A stretch of 58,109 nucleotides of DNA from NCBI RefSeq assembly GCF_006439015.1, contig NZ_RCZG01000022.1, positions 1 to 58,109 on the forward strand, written 5' to 3'. Below, one piece after another: positions 1 to 8,695 of this stretch. The notes beneath the pieces were generated by a model. It saw only the letters and a program-made list of their open reading frames with translations. It searched no databases and was not told the DNA's origin. The position numbers and the translations under genes were made by a program. Origin of the DNA: Mycolicibacterium hodleri (GTDB lineage Bacteria; Actinomycetota; Actinomycetes; Mycobacteriales; Mycobacteriaceae). Within the stretch, counting starts at the first letter, position 1. Each line of letters starts with the position of its first letter.

Positions 1-1
1 T

Positions 2-265
2 GAGATGGCCAACTGGCGAGAGGTCAAGCTGCAGCTGCAAGCACCGGTCTACTTCTGCGATCCGCACTCGCCATGGCAACGCGGGACCAACGAGAACACC
101 AACCGGTTGTTGCGGTTCTGGTTCGAGAAGAGCACCGACCTGAGCGTGCACACCAAGGCCGACCTCAAACGCGTCCAAGACAAACTCAACACCAGGCCCC
201 GACCCACCCTCGACCTGAACACTCCCGCCGACCGACTCGCCGCACTCCTCACCCAAGCCGCTTAG
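2..265 (+). mobile_element. IS30-family transposase, 3' fragment (runs off left edge)
   Basis: The open frame enters from the left edge and ends with a TAG stop, leaving about 87 residues. They match the end of the DDE integrase core of IS30-type transposases: the segment EMANWREVKLQLQ, then DPHSPWQRGTNENTNRLLR, whose Glu in NENTNR is the third catalytic acid of the DDE triad, and a tail RPRPTLDLNTPADRL that is typical of the family C-terminus. The first two catalytic Asp residues would lie outside the window, so it cannot be judged whether the element is intact. The right inverted repeat should lie between the stop and the Crp gene, but I cannot define it without the left end. Confidence 0.85.
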
Positions 266-434
266 CACCGAATGATGTCCTGACCGCTTGACAATGCCCG
301 CCGAGAATCACCCAGGATTCACGAACGCGATGGGCGAGTCAGATCCTAGGCTTTACAAACGTGATCGGCACCGTCACGCTCACACGTATGTGCGCACAAA
401 CTGTCAGCCGTCATCGCGACCGTCGGGGGCAGGC

Positions 435-1136
435 GTGAGGTCGGCAGTCGATCCCGACGACCTGGAGGACACCCTCGCTCGCTCCGGAATCGTGCAAGGG
501 GTCGACCCCAGTGCGGTCGCCGCTCTCATCACCCAACTTCAGCCCATCGACTTCCCTCGCGGACACACGATCTTCGTCGAGGGCGAGCCCGGTGACAGGC
601 TGTACATCATCGTCTCCGGCAAGGTGAAGATCGTTCGCAGCGCACCGGACGGCCGTGAGAATCTGCTCACCATCCTCGGCCCGTCGGACATGTTTGGCGA
701 GTTGGCGATCTTCGATCCCGGGCCGCGGACGTCGAGCGTCACCACGGTTACCCAGGTGCGCGCGGTGTCGATGGATCGTGACGCGCTGCGTGCCTGGATC
801 AACGGCCGTCCCGAGATCGCCGAGCAGTTGCTTCGCGTGCTGGCCCGTCGACTTCGGCGCACGAACAACAACCTCGGTGACCTCATCTTCACCGACGTGC
901 CCGGCCGCGTGGCCAAACAACTGCTGCAACTCGTGCAGCGCTTCGGCGCGCAGGAGGGCAACGCGCTGCGCGTGACGCACGACCTGACGCAGGAGGAGAT
1001 CGCCCAACTGGTCGGCGCATCCCGGGAGACCGTCAACAAGGCGCTCGCCGACTTCAGTCAGCGCGGATGGATCCGGGTGGAGGGCAAGAGCGTCGTGATC
1101 CTCGACCCGGAACGGCTCGCCAAGCGGGCCCGCTGA
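435..1136 (+). CDS. Crp/Fnr-family cyclic-nucleotide-responsive regulator (copy 1)
   Basis: About 233 residues if the GTG at 435 is used; this start gives the usual length of mycobacterial CRP (about 224) and has a G-rich stretch upstream, while the frame is open further 5'. N-terminal cNMP-binding barrel with PRGHTIFVEGEPGDRLYII and the phosphate-binding cassette FGELAIFDPGPRTSS, then a winged helix (LTQEEIAQLVGASRETVNKA) whose recognition helix matches mycobacterial CRP. Predicted to bind cAMP and act as a global DNA-binding regulator. It follows a transposase fragment and is convergent with the glycosyltransferase gene 7 bp downstream. A second, more diverged copy lies at 34629-35306, so this one is probably the orthologue of the housekeeping CRP, but that is inference. 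Confidence 0.9.
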   Translation: MRSAVDPDDLEDTLARSGIVQGVDPSAVAALITQLQPIDFPRGHTIFVEGEPGDRLYIIVSGKVKIVRSAPDGRENLLTILGPSDMFGELAIFDPGPRTSSVTTVTQVRAVSMDRDALRAWINGRPEIAEQLLRVLARRLRRTNNNLGDLIFTDVPGRVAKQLLQLVQRFGAQEGNALRVTHDLTQEEIAQLVGASRETVNKALADFSQRGWIRVEGKSVVILDPERLAKRAR

Positions 1137-1142
1137 GCCTCG

Positions 1143-1967
1143 TCAGAGCAGCCGCGGGCGACCGTCGGCGTCGCGGCTGATCAGTCCCGCCGCCTGGAAC
1201 TGCTCGAGCCAGCCGCGCATGGGCCACCATCCCCAGCGCCGGTGAAAGACGTTGGCATTCACCAGGATGTCCGAGAGGTGCTCGACGGGTGGATCCGAGA
1301 CCGGATGAAACTGGTGGAAGGCATGGGCATTTCCGACCCAGCACATCGCTATCGACATTGACTTAGCGACCTGACCGAAATCCGTGTCCTCGCCGCCGTA
1401 CCCGCTGTATTCGGTGCAGAAGCCGCCGATTCTCGTCCAGGTCGGCGTCCTCACCGCGAAGGATAGAGACCAGAAGAGTTGGTAGTCGGACGTCCCGACG
1501 ATCTCATCGCCCGACGGCCTCGGCCGCCCGGCATGAGGATCGGCGGACGCCGTTATCGTGGCCACGTCGTACCCCGTAGGCCCAGGTGGCGGGAGATAGG
1601 TCACCGGTCCGCACAGCAGGCTGTTCGCGTGGTCGGGCACCCCTGCGGCGCACTGATAGCGGCCGATCAAGTCCGGAGCCGGTATGCAGTCGACGTCGAG
1701 GAACACCAGCAACTCTGCCCCGGAGTCGATGGCGGTCTGCGCACCGAGATTTCGGGCGCTCGCGACCTGGATGCGTGCCGTCGGGCACGGGAGGTCCACG
1801 ATGCGGCAGGCACGGCCGCTCGCTCGAACCGTCGCGGCGACGGTGTGGTCGTCTATGGCGACCACGACGTGGTCGGCCGGTTGGTCGTGACTGCGGGCCA
1901 GCCCCTCCAGTTGGCGGCGAAGGTGGGTGGCCCTACCCCTCACGACAGTCACCACGGCCGTCTTCAC
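1143..1967 (-). CDS. Family 2 glycosyltransferase with galactosyltransferase-type C-terminus
   Basis: 274 residues from a GTG at 1965-1967 that overlaps the stop of the preceding gene by 4 bp (GTGA); this start removes a non-conserved N-terminal extension. The GT-A fold begins with KTAVVTVVRGR and carries the nucleotide-sugar DxD-like motif FLDVDC near residue 105. The C-terminal half has SGYGGEDTDFG, the signature of the Glyco_transf_7C domain. No membrane segments, so cytosolic, acting on a nucleotide sugar. Last gene of a five-gene minus-strand operon of glycan enzymes. Acceptor and sugar cannot be told from sequence. Confidence 0.85.
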   Translation of the reverse strand: MKTAVVTVVRGRATHLRRQLEGLARSHDQPADHVVVAIDDHTVAATVRASGRACRIVDLPCPTARIQVASARNLGAQTAIDSGAELLVFLDVDCIPAPDLIGRYQCAAGVPDHANSLLCGPVTYLPPPGPTGYDVATITASADPHAGRPRPSGDEIVGTSDYQLFWSLSFAVRTPTWTRIGGFCTEYSGYGGEDTDFGQVAKSMSIAMCWVGNAHAFHQFHPVSDPPVEHLSDILVNANVFHRRWGWWPMRGWLEQFQAAGLISRDADGRPRLL

Positions 1968-2974
1968 GCGGCGGAGACCGGACCTCGTCGGGCAGCCACC
2001 TCGTCGATTGCCGCCGCCGCGCGAGCAGGTGCGCCGACCGTCTGCCAACGCCGCCATTCATCGACGTCCAACCTGAGCGCTCGATCGATGAGCGGCTCCC
2101 ACTCGCCCGACCGCGGCCAGCCGTCCAAGCTCACCGCCAGTCCCGAGCGACCGAGCACCGTTGCGGTGACGGCTTGTTCGTCGAACGGTCGTGGCTGAGG
2201 GACCACGATGGCAGGCCGGGCGGCGGTGGCGATGTCGGCGATGGAACTCTGCCCGGCATGGGCGACGACCACGTCGGCATCGCACAGTTCGTCCCATGGA
2301 TCATCGCTCCACCGCGCGCCCGCGACTCCCAGTGCACTCCAGCGGAACCGCGGATGGTCGGTGGCGTACTGGTCGATCATCGCGACGTCGACCGTCGAAC
2401 CTCCTGCCCCGCCCAGCGTCAATACGTGGCGGGGTCCGTCCCGGTGCGCTCCGCTGTGAGACCGACCCTCGAAGCGGCTGATGCCGCCGACGTATGACGT
2501 CTTGAAGTCGTAGCGGCGCAACCAGTCGGGCTGATACAGGGAACGCGGCCAGGCCGCCAGAATGTGGTCGGCGAGCTCGTAGACGAGTTCGTGCGGTCGG
2601 TCGGTCCGCTCGCCCGGCATCGCGACCACGACCACCGGTACGCCCAGCAGCCTGAGGAATGTCGCCACCTCCACCGACACGTCGACCACGACCGCCGCCG
2701 GGCGGGCCACCGCGACCCACTCCGCGATCTGCCGCATTCTCATCCGCAACCCACTGTGATGCAGCGGCGCCCAATGGAACACACCGGATGCGGTGGCGTC
2801 GACGGCCGGTTCGTCGCCGTCGTCGCGGGGGAGTTCGACCACCGCGTCGAAGGGCCACTCCTCGGCGAGGGGCAACGAGGTGAGCACCGTCACGGGGCGG
2901 CTCAGGTGTGCACAGATGCTCGTCGCCCTGGCGAGGTGACCCCGACCGTGGTGATGGACGTAGTAGCCGATCAA
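1964..2974 (-). CDS. MurG/GT28-like glycosyltransferase
   Basis: 336 residues from a TTG start at 2972-2974; a GAGAGG ribosome site sits 8 nt upstream and the protein begins at once with the glycine-rich GT-B motif MIGYYVHHHGRGHLARA. The C-terminal half has the GT28-type donor-binding segment LTLGGAGGS and VVAHAGQSSIADIATAARP, where the H-G...S/T-E-like loop normally contacts the nucleotide, followed by PQPRPFDEQ. GT-B enzymes of this kind transfer sugars from UDP donors at the inner face of the membrane. Couples by 4 bp to the next gene. The substrate is unknown; it is not the cell-wall murG, which sits in the division cluster. Confidence 0.8.
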   Translation of the reverse strand: MIGYYVHHHGRGHLARATSICAHLSRPVTVLTSLPLAEEWPFDAVVELPRDDGDEPAVDATASGVFHWAPLHHSGLRMRMRQIAEWVAVARPAAVVVDVSVEVATFLRLLGVPVVVVAMPGERTDRPHELVYELADHILAAWPRSLYQPDWLRRYDFKTSYVGGISRFEGRSHSGAHRDGPRHVLTLGGAGGSTVDVAMIDQYATDHPRFRWSALGVAGARWSDDPWDELCDADVVVAHAGQSSIADIATAARPAIVVPQPRPFDEQAVTATVLGRSGLAVSLDGWPRSGEWEPLIDRALRLDVDEWRRWQTVGAPARAAAAIDEVAARRGPVSAA

Positions 2975-3041
2975 GGGGCCAACCTCTCGTCATCGATGTG
3001 GTGGGGGATGCCCGCTACCCGAGCACATCAATCGCACCGAG

Positions 3042-4433
3042 TCACCACGCCAACGAAGGTTCCGGTGGGCCTTCACTCAACCCCAGCTCGCTCGCGGGTA
3101 ACCGGATGGACTCATACAGTCCCCGCAGCAGCTCGGGGTCCACCGTCGTGCTCCATCGGCGGACTCGGTTCAGCGACCACGAAGAACGACATGTGACCGC
3201 GGCGTCTTCCACGCGGGAGTGCACCTCCCCGACGCCACGTTCCGCGCAGGCGGCGATTAGTCGCGACGCCGCGGAGCGTGGCAGAACGGGCCTGCCGCGG
3301 GTCGACACGACGAAGCGGCACCGCCGCCGGACGCCCTGCGGGACGACACCGACCTGGATGCGGGGATCGTCGTCACCGAGTTCGCGACGACGCTGGGCGG
3401 CTGACGGTCCGTCCAGCCACACGCCGACGTCGAGATGCAGAAAGCAGGCCACGGTCGCGACGAGTGAGCCGACGGTGTGGTCCGTGGTGTCGATCTCGAC
3501 GGCGACCTCGGGTATCGCATACCGCAGCCCAGGGCGGCGAGCATCCGGATCGGTCACCAGACGAGCGACGTCGAGTGACTCGCGATTCTTCGCCGCGGTG
3601 CGCTCGCTGACGTCGCGGGCTGCCCAGTCCGGCCCGGCGTGCCAGGCGACGGCTTCGGGAACGTATTGCAGGACTGCGCCACCGGTGACGGCGCGGTGGG
3701 CGAGCTCCCAATCCTCACCGCCATAGCGTGAGAACGACTCGTCGAATCCTCCGATGTCCTCGAAGAGTTGGCGGCTGCAGGCCATGACCGAACTTATGAC
3801 GTATCGGTAGGACCGGTGATCGATGGCGAGCAGACGCTGTGAGTGCGCGTAGGCGTCGATCAACCAGCGCGGCTCCTCCAAGAGTCGCGGTGCCGGCCCG
3901 CCCGACCACCACTGCCGCAGGTCATCGGGAGTCCAGTCCTCGATGGCCGCATGGCGTCGCCTGCCGACGACCAGTGCGTCGGGCAGCAGCGACGGCAGCC
4001 GGGCGATGCCGGCGAGGTAGCCCGGTTCGGGGTAGGTGTCTGAGTCGAGGAAGCACAGGATCGGTGCCGTCGTCGCACGTGTGCCGAGGTTGCGCGCCGC
4101 GGCAGCGCGAAAACCGTTGCGGGCCTGTCGGACCACGGACACGTTCAATTCGGTGTCCGGGCGCGGCGCGGTCGCCGACCCGTCGTCCGCGACGACGATC
4201 TCCACCAACTCGCGAGGATAGGTCTGCAATTCCAGCGCCGCCAACAGCATTGCCAGCTGGACGTGCTGCTCGTAGAACGGGATGACGACGGCGATCCGCT
4301 GTGGGCGCCCCGGCACGTCGTCGAGGAGGTCCCACCGGTTCGCAGGCACCAGGAAGCGGCCGTCGGAGAGGGCGATCGGCGATGGGGTGAGTGAGGACGG
4401 GGTGAGTGAGGACGGGGTGAGTGAGTCAGTCAT
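3042..4433 (-). CDS. Family 2 glycosyltransferase
   Basis: 463 residues from the ATG at 4431-4433, which overlaps the end of the upstream gene by 8 bp. The N-terminus contains the pentapeptide repeat SLTPSSLTPSSLTPS, encoded by three tandem 15-bp units. The GT-A domain starts with RIAVVIPFYEQH, has VVADDGS and the metal-binding FLDSDTYPEPGYL, and a GGFDESFSRYGGEDWELAHR motif typical of bactoprenyl or surface-polymer glycosyltransferases with a GED acceptor loop. The C-terminal 180 residues have no motif I recognise and may be an accessory domain. Member of the 1143-6395 operon; the 67-bp gap to the next gene is the only real gap in it. Confidence 0.85.
   Translation of the reverse strand: MTDSLTPSSLTPSSLTPSPIALSDGRFLVPANRWDLLDDVPGRPQRIAVVIPFYEQHVQLAMLLAALELQTYPRELVEIVVADDGSATAPRPDTELNVSVVRQARNGFRAAAARNLGTRATTAPILCFLDSDTYPEPGYLAGIARLPSLLPDALVVGRRRHAAIEDWTPDDLRQWWSGGPAPRLLEEPRWLIDAYAHSQRLLAIDHRSYRYVISSVMACSRQLFEDIGGFDESFSRYGGEDWELAHRAVTGGAVLQYVPEAVAWHAGPDWAARDVSERTAAKNRESLDVARLVTDPDARRPGLRYAIPEVAVEIDTTDHTVGSLVATVACFLHLDVGVWLDGPSAAQRRRELGDDDPRIQVGVVPQGVRRRCRFVVSTRGRPVLPRSAASRLIAACAERGVGEVHSRVEDAAVTCRSSWSLNRVRRWSTTVDPELLRGLYESIRLPASELGLSEGPPEPSLAW
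4381..4425. repeat. Three tandem 15-bp repeats inside a glycosyltransferase gene
   Basis: Three head-to-tail copies of gacggggtgagtgag, the first with one mismatch (gat for gac). On the minus strand they encode the repeated SLTPS block near the N-terminus of the family 2 glycosyltransferase. The array directly abuts the stop codon of the upstream gene (4426-4428). A unit length divisible by three means copy-number change would keep the frame. Confidence 0.9.
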
Positions 4434-5457
4434 GCCACCGGTCGAACGCTTGCATGTAGAGCCGAGCGGTGTCCGCAGGCGCCGATCCGCTAGTGGCATC
4501 GGCCGTCAACCACGTCGAGTCCGGGTCGTCCAAGGCCGATGCGATCGCGTCCCTCATTCCGTGGCCGGTGTCCGGGTACAACCGCAGCGTTCCGGGATGA
4601 CGTGCGGCATGCTCGATCGTGTAGCGGTTCGCCGGCGCCAGGGGCCTGCGGTGCGCCGCGATCCAGGTGTTCAGGGAACCGGACGCCGAGACGTGCCGGT
4701 GATGGGCGATCGGCACGGAAACCCGACGCACCGCGGCGGACAACGCCTCGTCGGGCACGTAGCCCGTGACGGTGAACTGCCTACCCGCCGCACGGGCGGA
4801 CTCCGCGAGGTGCTCCACCAGATCGGCGTGCCCGGCCGAGGGTTCGCCGACGGCCACGAACTCCACGTCGCGCGGCAGGTCCGCCATCGCCGCCAGCACC
4901 TCGCGGTGCCCCTTGCCGGGGTAGAGGAAGCCCAGCACGGCAACGCTGCGCCGCTCGACGAGGGGACGGGACGACGGCGCCTCGCCGAGATGCAGCGGTA
5001 AGGGAACGACGACCACGTCGGCAGACCTGGCGACCTTGCTCTCGGCGAGCAATGACCGCTCGTGCTCGCTGTTGGTCGCGCGTCCGTGCACTGCGCTGCA
5101 CACCGTGCGGTAGGCGGCGACGCGCTGGTGGTAGTTCCCACCGTCAGCAGGCTGGGGCACGTCGTGCAGCGTGGCGGTGACGCGCACGCCCGCGGAGGTG
5201 AAGTGACCGACGAGGTCCACCACGCGGTCGGCCGCGTCGCGCGGCGTCGAGCCGAAGAGGCGGTCGGTGAAGTTCAGATGGACGCCATCGGTGCGGCCGA
5301 CGCGATCCAAGGCCCCGTCGAGGTCGGTCCAATCGTCGACCCGGACCGTGGGGGCGGGTCGGTTCCCCCGGTCGAGGGAGGCGGCGAGGTCCAGCGCGAA
5401 GGTCACCACCCCGTGCCGCGGCGGGCCGACCACCAGGTGGGTGGGGTTCGCGGTCAC
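4426..5457 (-). CDS. GT4-type glycosyltransferase
   Basis: 343 residues from a GTG at 5455-5457 that overlaps the upstream stop by 4 bp (GTGA). The frame stays open far upstream through the neighbouring gene, so the start rests on the overlap and on the first recognisable segment (HLVVGPPRHGVVTFA). The middle has VLGFLYPGKGHREVLAA, the classical start of the GT-B donor domain in family 4, followed by VEFVAVGEPS. The second half resembles the mobile loop region PIAHHRHVSASGSLNTWIA. Predicted cytosolic or membrane-associated sugar transferase acting with its four operon partners on a surface glycan. Confidence 0.75.
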   Translation of the reverse strand: MTANPTHLVVGPPRHGVVTFALDLAASLDRGNRPAPTVRVDDWTDLDGALDRVGRTDGVHLNFTDRLFGSTPRDAADRVVDLVGHFTSAGVRVTATLHDVPQPADGGNYHQRVAAYRTVCSAVHGRATNSEHERSLLAESKVARSADVVVVPLPLHLGEAPSSRPLVERRSVAVLGFLYPGKGHREVLAAMADLPRDVEFVAVGEPSAGHADLVEHLAESARAAGRQFTVTGYVPDEALSAAVRRVSVPIAHHRHVSASGSLNTWIAAHRRPLAPANRYTIEHAARHPGTLRLYPDTGHGMRDAIASALDDPDSTWLTADATSGSAPADTARLYMQAFDRWHD

Positions 5458-6395
5458 GCGGCGCCCGTCGAACCGATGCCCAGCAGTTCTAGAGTCCGTG
5501 AGTGGCGAGCGAGGGCAAGCGGGACGAACTCCGGATTGTCCCGATACCACTGCAACTGGACGCGGTGCACGTAATCCGGTGTCAACTGCTGCGCGTCCGT
5601 CAGCCACCGTCTGCGCTCGGGCGCGTTGAGGTGCAGGGCGGCAAGCACACGGCGTTCCAGTGGTGCGATGACGGACCCGAGCAAAGTCTTTGGTGGTTCC
5701 TCGACGGGGAGGTCGACGTTCAGCGTCCAAAGGACACGGCGTCCCAACTCGGTCAGCACTCGATTGCCAGGATGATTGATGGTGTGTGCTGCCTCGGCAC
5801 CGTATTGAACTAGCACGTCGGAGATTTCGACGTCGCACTGAAGGTCTTCCCGGTGCGCGAGCTCGGCCCGGCTCGCATCGGCGACCGCGACGAAGCCCTC
5901 GGGGTCCACCGCCACGTCCCATTCGTCGTCGTCGGACCTCCCGTCGCGGGCCGCGACCACCGTGCGCAGGTCGTGGTAGGGCACCACCGGTGGCACGAGG
6001 CTCCGGTCGGCGGGGTTGCGCACGATCGCCTGGAACGGATGAAGTCCCGCGTACCGGATCACCGGCCAGCGGACGACCTGCGCCGCGCTCGGCAACTCGG
6101 CGGCCAGCTCCTCGGTACCGAGTGGCAGATCGCGATAGCCGGCCCTGATCGGTTGGCACAGCAGCACGGCGGTCCTGCGGAGTAGACGGCGCAGCGACGG
6201 GAGGTCGGATCTCTCGAGTTCGTGCACCGGCGGCATGCGGACCGTCGCATACGGGCGGTCCGCGACGCCGTCGATGACGATTCGCAGCGCTTCGGCCTGA
6301 CAGTTGCCGACCACCAGCCACAGCGGCCCGGTCGAGTCGGGGCCCTCGCCGTAGAAGTCGCCGAAGTGCCGGGTCCTCGCCGACGTCATGTGCAC
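5454..6395 (-). CDS. WcbI-like polysaccharide biosynthesis protein
   Basis: 313 residues; ATG at 6393-6395, with a second ATG two codons later. The start of the domain has WLVVGNCQAEALR, the GNCQ motif of the WcbI family, whose members act in capsule or surface polysaccharide assembly and are proposed acyltransferases or SGNH-like enzymes. Later residues include YHDLRTVV and QYGAEAAHTINHPGNRVL, matching the family's conserved HPxN region. First gene of the minus-strand glycan operon, 55 bp from the divergent plus-strand pair. Function is inferred from family and context; no substrate can be named. Confidence 0.75.
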   Translation of the reverse strand: MHMTSARTRHFGDFYGEGPDSTGPLWLVVGNCQAEALRIVIDGVADRPYATVRMPPVHELERSDLPSLRRLLRRTAVLLCQPIRAGYRDLPLGTEELAAELPSAAQVVRWPVIRYAGLHPFQAIVRNPADRSLVPPVVPYHDLRTVVAARDGRSDDDEWDVAVDPEGFVAVADASRAELAHREDLQCDVEISDVLVQYGAEAAHTINHPGNRVLTELGRRVLWTLNVDLPVEEPPKTLLGSVIAPLERRVLAALHLNAPERRRWLTDAQQLTPDYVHRVQLQWYRDNPEFVPLALARHSRTLELLGIGSTGAA

Positions 6396-6450
6396 TACAT
6401 CACGCTAGCGGGCAGCGTGAGCGGACGAGGACCGGGTAAATGAGTGCACG

Positions 6451-7536
6451 GTGGTCGCCGACGGGTGTGCCATACCGATGATGGGAGGTCTGGTGCTCAC
6501 CCTGGCTTCGGTGCCGTCCGGCCATCCCTACGTCGACTCGGTGGTCGATCCGTCGCGCATCCATCTGCTGCCCGACCCGGTCCCTCGGGATGCGTCGACG
6601 CCGGGGCAGTGGTGGCCGCCGCGGTTTCTGGAGTCCGACTACCTCTTTCGGCACCTCGGGTCCTTCGACGTGCTGCACGTGCATTTCGGCTTCGAGGAGT
6701 TCACCGCCGAGGAGTTGCGCGGGGTGGTCGACATCCTCCGCCGCGCCCGCATACCGCTGGTGCTGACCGTGCACGACCTGCACAACCCTCACTTCGCCGA
6801 TCCGACCCTGCACCTGTCCCAACTGGACGTGCTGGTGCCCGCTGCCACCGAGGTGATCACGCTGACCCGTGGAGCGGCGTCGGTGATCCGCCGCCGGTGG
6901 GGCCGTGACGCCGTCGTCCTTCCCCATCCGCACGTTCTGCCGCTTGAGCGCGTGGGGGTGGCCCGCGCGTTGCGACGGGTTCCGGTGATCGGCATCCACG
7001 GCAAGGGTCTGCGCGCCAGTGTTCAGCCGTGGCCGATCCTCGATGCCCTGCTTGACGGGGACCTTCCCGCCTGCGTCGTCAGGTTCGATCTGGACGAAAA
7101 TGGTGCGCCTGCCGGAGGGGGTTCGATGGCACGGCTCGCGAAGTACCGCCGTGCCGGGGTCGACGTCCGGGTGCATCCAAGATTCACCGATGACGAACTC
7201 GCCGCCTATCTCCTCGAGGTGGACGTCGTCGTGCTGCCCTACCGATTCGGCACCCACTCCGGATGGGCGGAAGCGTGTCATGACGCGGGAACCACAGTGG
7301 TGAGCCCGCGCTGCGGCTTCTTCGTCGAACAGCACCCGGGACCGGTATTCGATTACGGCCCAACGGGTCTCGACGGCGCAGAGCTTCGGCGCGCGGTCAG
7401 CCTCGGCGTACAGACGTCGCGAACCGTCGGTGAGGATCGCGAGAAGCGGAGCGGGCGGGCACGGGAGCGGCAGTGGGTGAGAGACCGGATGGTGGACCTC
7501 TACGTCGGGGCGATGGCGACGGCGGTGGCCGCATGA
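6451..7536 (+). CDS. GT-B-type glycosyltransferase
   Basis: Up to 361 residues. The start is uncertain: GTG 6451 gives the longest form, but homologous proteins I recall begin nearer LTLASVPSGHPYVDSV, so ATG 6478, ATG 6481 or GTG 6496 are possible. Motifs: DVLHVHFGFEEF at the end of the acceptor domain, VLTVHDLHNPH, and a donor domain with DVVVLPYRFGTHSGWAEACHDAG, where an acidic residue replaces part of the usual E-x7-E pattern. Divergent from the WcbI-like gene, overlapping the next glycosyltransferase by 4 bp (ATGA). Confidence 0.75.
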   Translation: MVADGCAIPMMGGLVLTLASVPSGHPYVDSVVDPSRIHLLPDPVPRDASTPGQWWPPRFLESDYLFRHLGSFDVLHVHFGFEEFTAEELRGVVDILRRARIPLVLTVHDLHNPHFADPTLHLSQLDVLVPAATEVITLTRGAASVIRRRWGRDAVVLPHPHVLPLERVGVARALRRVPVIGIHGKGLRASVQPWPILDALLDGDLPACVVRFDLDENGAPAGGGSMARLAKYRRAGVDVRVHPRFTDDELAAYLLEVDVVVLPYRFGTHSGWAEACHDAGTTVVSPRCGFFVEQHPGPVFDYGPTGLDGAELRRAVSLGVQTSRTVGEDREKRSGRARERQWVRDRMVDLYVGAMATAVAA

Positions 7537-8645
7537 GCGACCGACGTCTCCGCATCGCCCTGCTCGCGTCGTCCCGGTTCGCCGTTCGTCAGCCCTTCGC
7601 CGGTGGACTCGAGGCGCACGTCTCACAGGTCGCCCACGCCCTCGCGGCGCTCGGACACCACGTCACGCTGTTCGCGGCTCCGGGTTCGGCGACCGATCTG
7701 CCGTACGACGTACTGCCCGTGCACACCTTCGAGATGACACCGCAGTCGCGCGACGACTACCTCACTCCCGCCTGGACGGTGCACGAGACGCACGCCTACG
7801 TCTCAGTGATGCTGGAACTTGCTGGGCCACTGCGAGATTCGTTCGACATCGTCCACAACCACAGCCTGCACTACATCCCCCTGGCCCTGGCCAGGACGGT
7901 TCCGATGCCGATGCTCACCACATTGCACACCCCGCCGCTGCCGTGGATGGAATCCGCCGTGGCGCTCCCCGGCGGCGTGGCGAGCGCATTCGCCGCGGTC
8001 AGCGCCTACACGGCCGCTCAATGGCTACCGGTCAACGGCGTCGTCCCCGTCATCGCCAACGGCATCGACCTCACCGCGTGGCGTCCCGGCGCAGGCGGTG
8101 ACTACGCGGTCTGGTCGGGACGGATCGTGCCCGAGAAGGGCGTGACCGAGGCGATCGTCGCCGCCCGCCGGGCGGGGTTCCCCGTGCGCTTCGCCGGTCC
8201 GATCGGCGATGCCTCGTACTTCGAGGACGAGGTCAAGCCCCTCATTGGTCCGGACGTCCGGTACGAGGGCCACCTCCGCCAAGACGAGTTGGCCGAGTTG
8301 GTCGGGAGCGCCGCCGTGGCACTGGTGACGCCCCGGTGGGAGGAGCCGTACGGCCTTGTCGTCGCCGAAGCGCTCGCCTGCGGAACCCCCGTTGCGGCGC
8401 TCGCCCGCGGTGGAATACCCGAGATTCTCGATTGGTCCAGCGGTAGCCTGGCGCGCCCAGACGACCCCGACGAGTTGACCCGGGCGATTCGGCACGCTGC
8501 GTCGTTGTCTCGGGCAGACGCGCGACTCCGCGCCGAGACGCACTGCTCGCAGAACGTCATGATGCAGAAATACCTCGACAGGTACTACCAGCTGATCGGT
8601 GCACGTGTTCGGTCGACACGTCCCCAGGACCGACCGGCCGCCTGA
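7533..8645 (+). CDS. Family 4 glycosyltransferase
   Basis: 370 residues from the ATG embedded in the stop of the previous gene. Complete GT-B architecture: N-terminal acceptor domain with the glycine loop PFAGGLEAHVSQVAHAL, then FDIVHNHSLHY, and a donor domain with VWSGRIVPEKGVTEAI and the E-x7-E nucleotide-sugar motif EEPYGLVVAEALACGTPV. Predicted to use a nucleotide-activated sugar, retaining mechanism. With its partner it forms the plus-strand arm of the glycan locus at 1143-8645. The closest functional analogues are mycobacterial mannosyl- and glucosyltransferases, but specificity cannot be read. Confidence 0.88.
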   Translation: MSDRRLRIALLASSRFAVRQPFAGGLEAHVSQVAHALAALGHHVTLFAAPGSATDLPYDVLPVHTFEMTPQSRDDYLTPAWTVHETHAYVSVMLELAGPLRDSFDIVHNHSLHYIPLALARTVPMPMLTTLHTPPLPWMESAVALPGGVASAFAAVSAYTAAQWLPVNGVVPVIANGIDLTAWRPGAGGDYAVWSGRIVPEKGVTEAIVAARRAGFPVRFAGPIGDASYFEDEVKPLIGPDVRYEGHLRQDELAELVGSAAVALVTPRWEEPYGLVVAEALACGTPVAALARGGIPEILDWSSGSLARPDDPDELTRAIRHAASLSRADARLRAETHCSQNVMMQKYLDRYYQLIGARVRSTRPQDRPAA

Positions 8646-8695
8646 CCGCACTCGTTCACCGTCTCGAAGCCAGGCGATTGATGCAGAATGCGCAC

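Noticed and set aside
4426..6321. One long minus-strand frame spanning what are called a GT4 gene and part of the WcbI-like gene
   Set aside because: The upstream part is arginine-rich and motif-free, while the WcbI-like protein in another frame has real motifs; a GTG overlap start at 5457 gives a normal GT protein.
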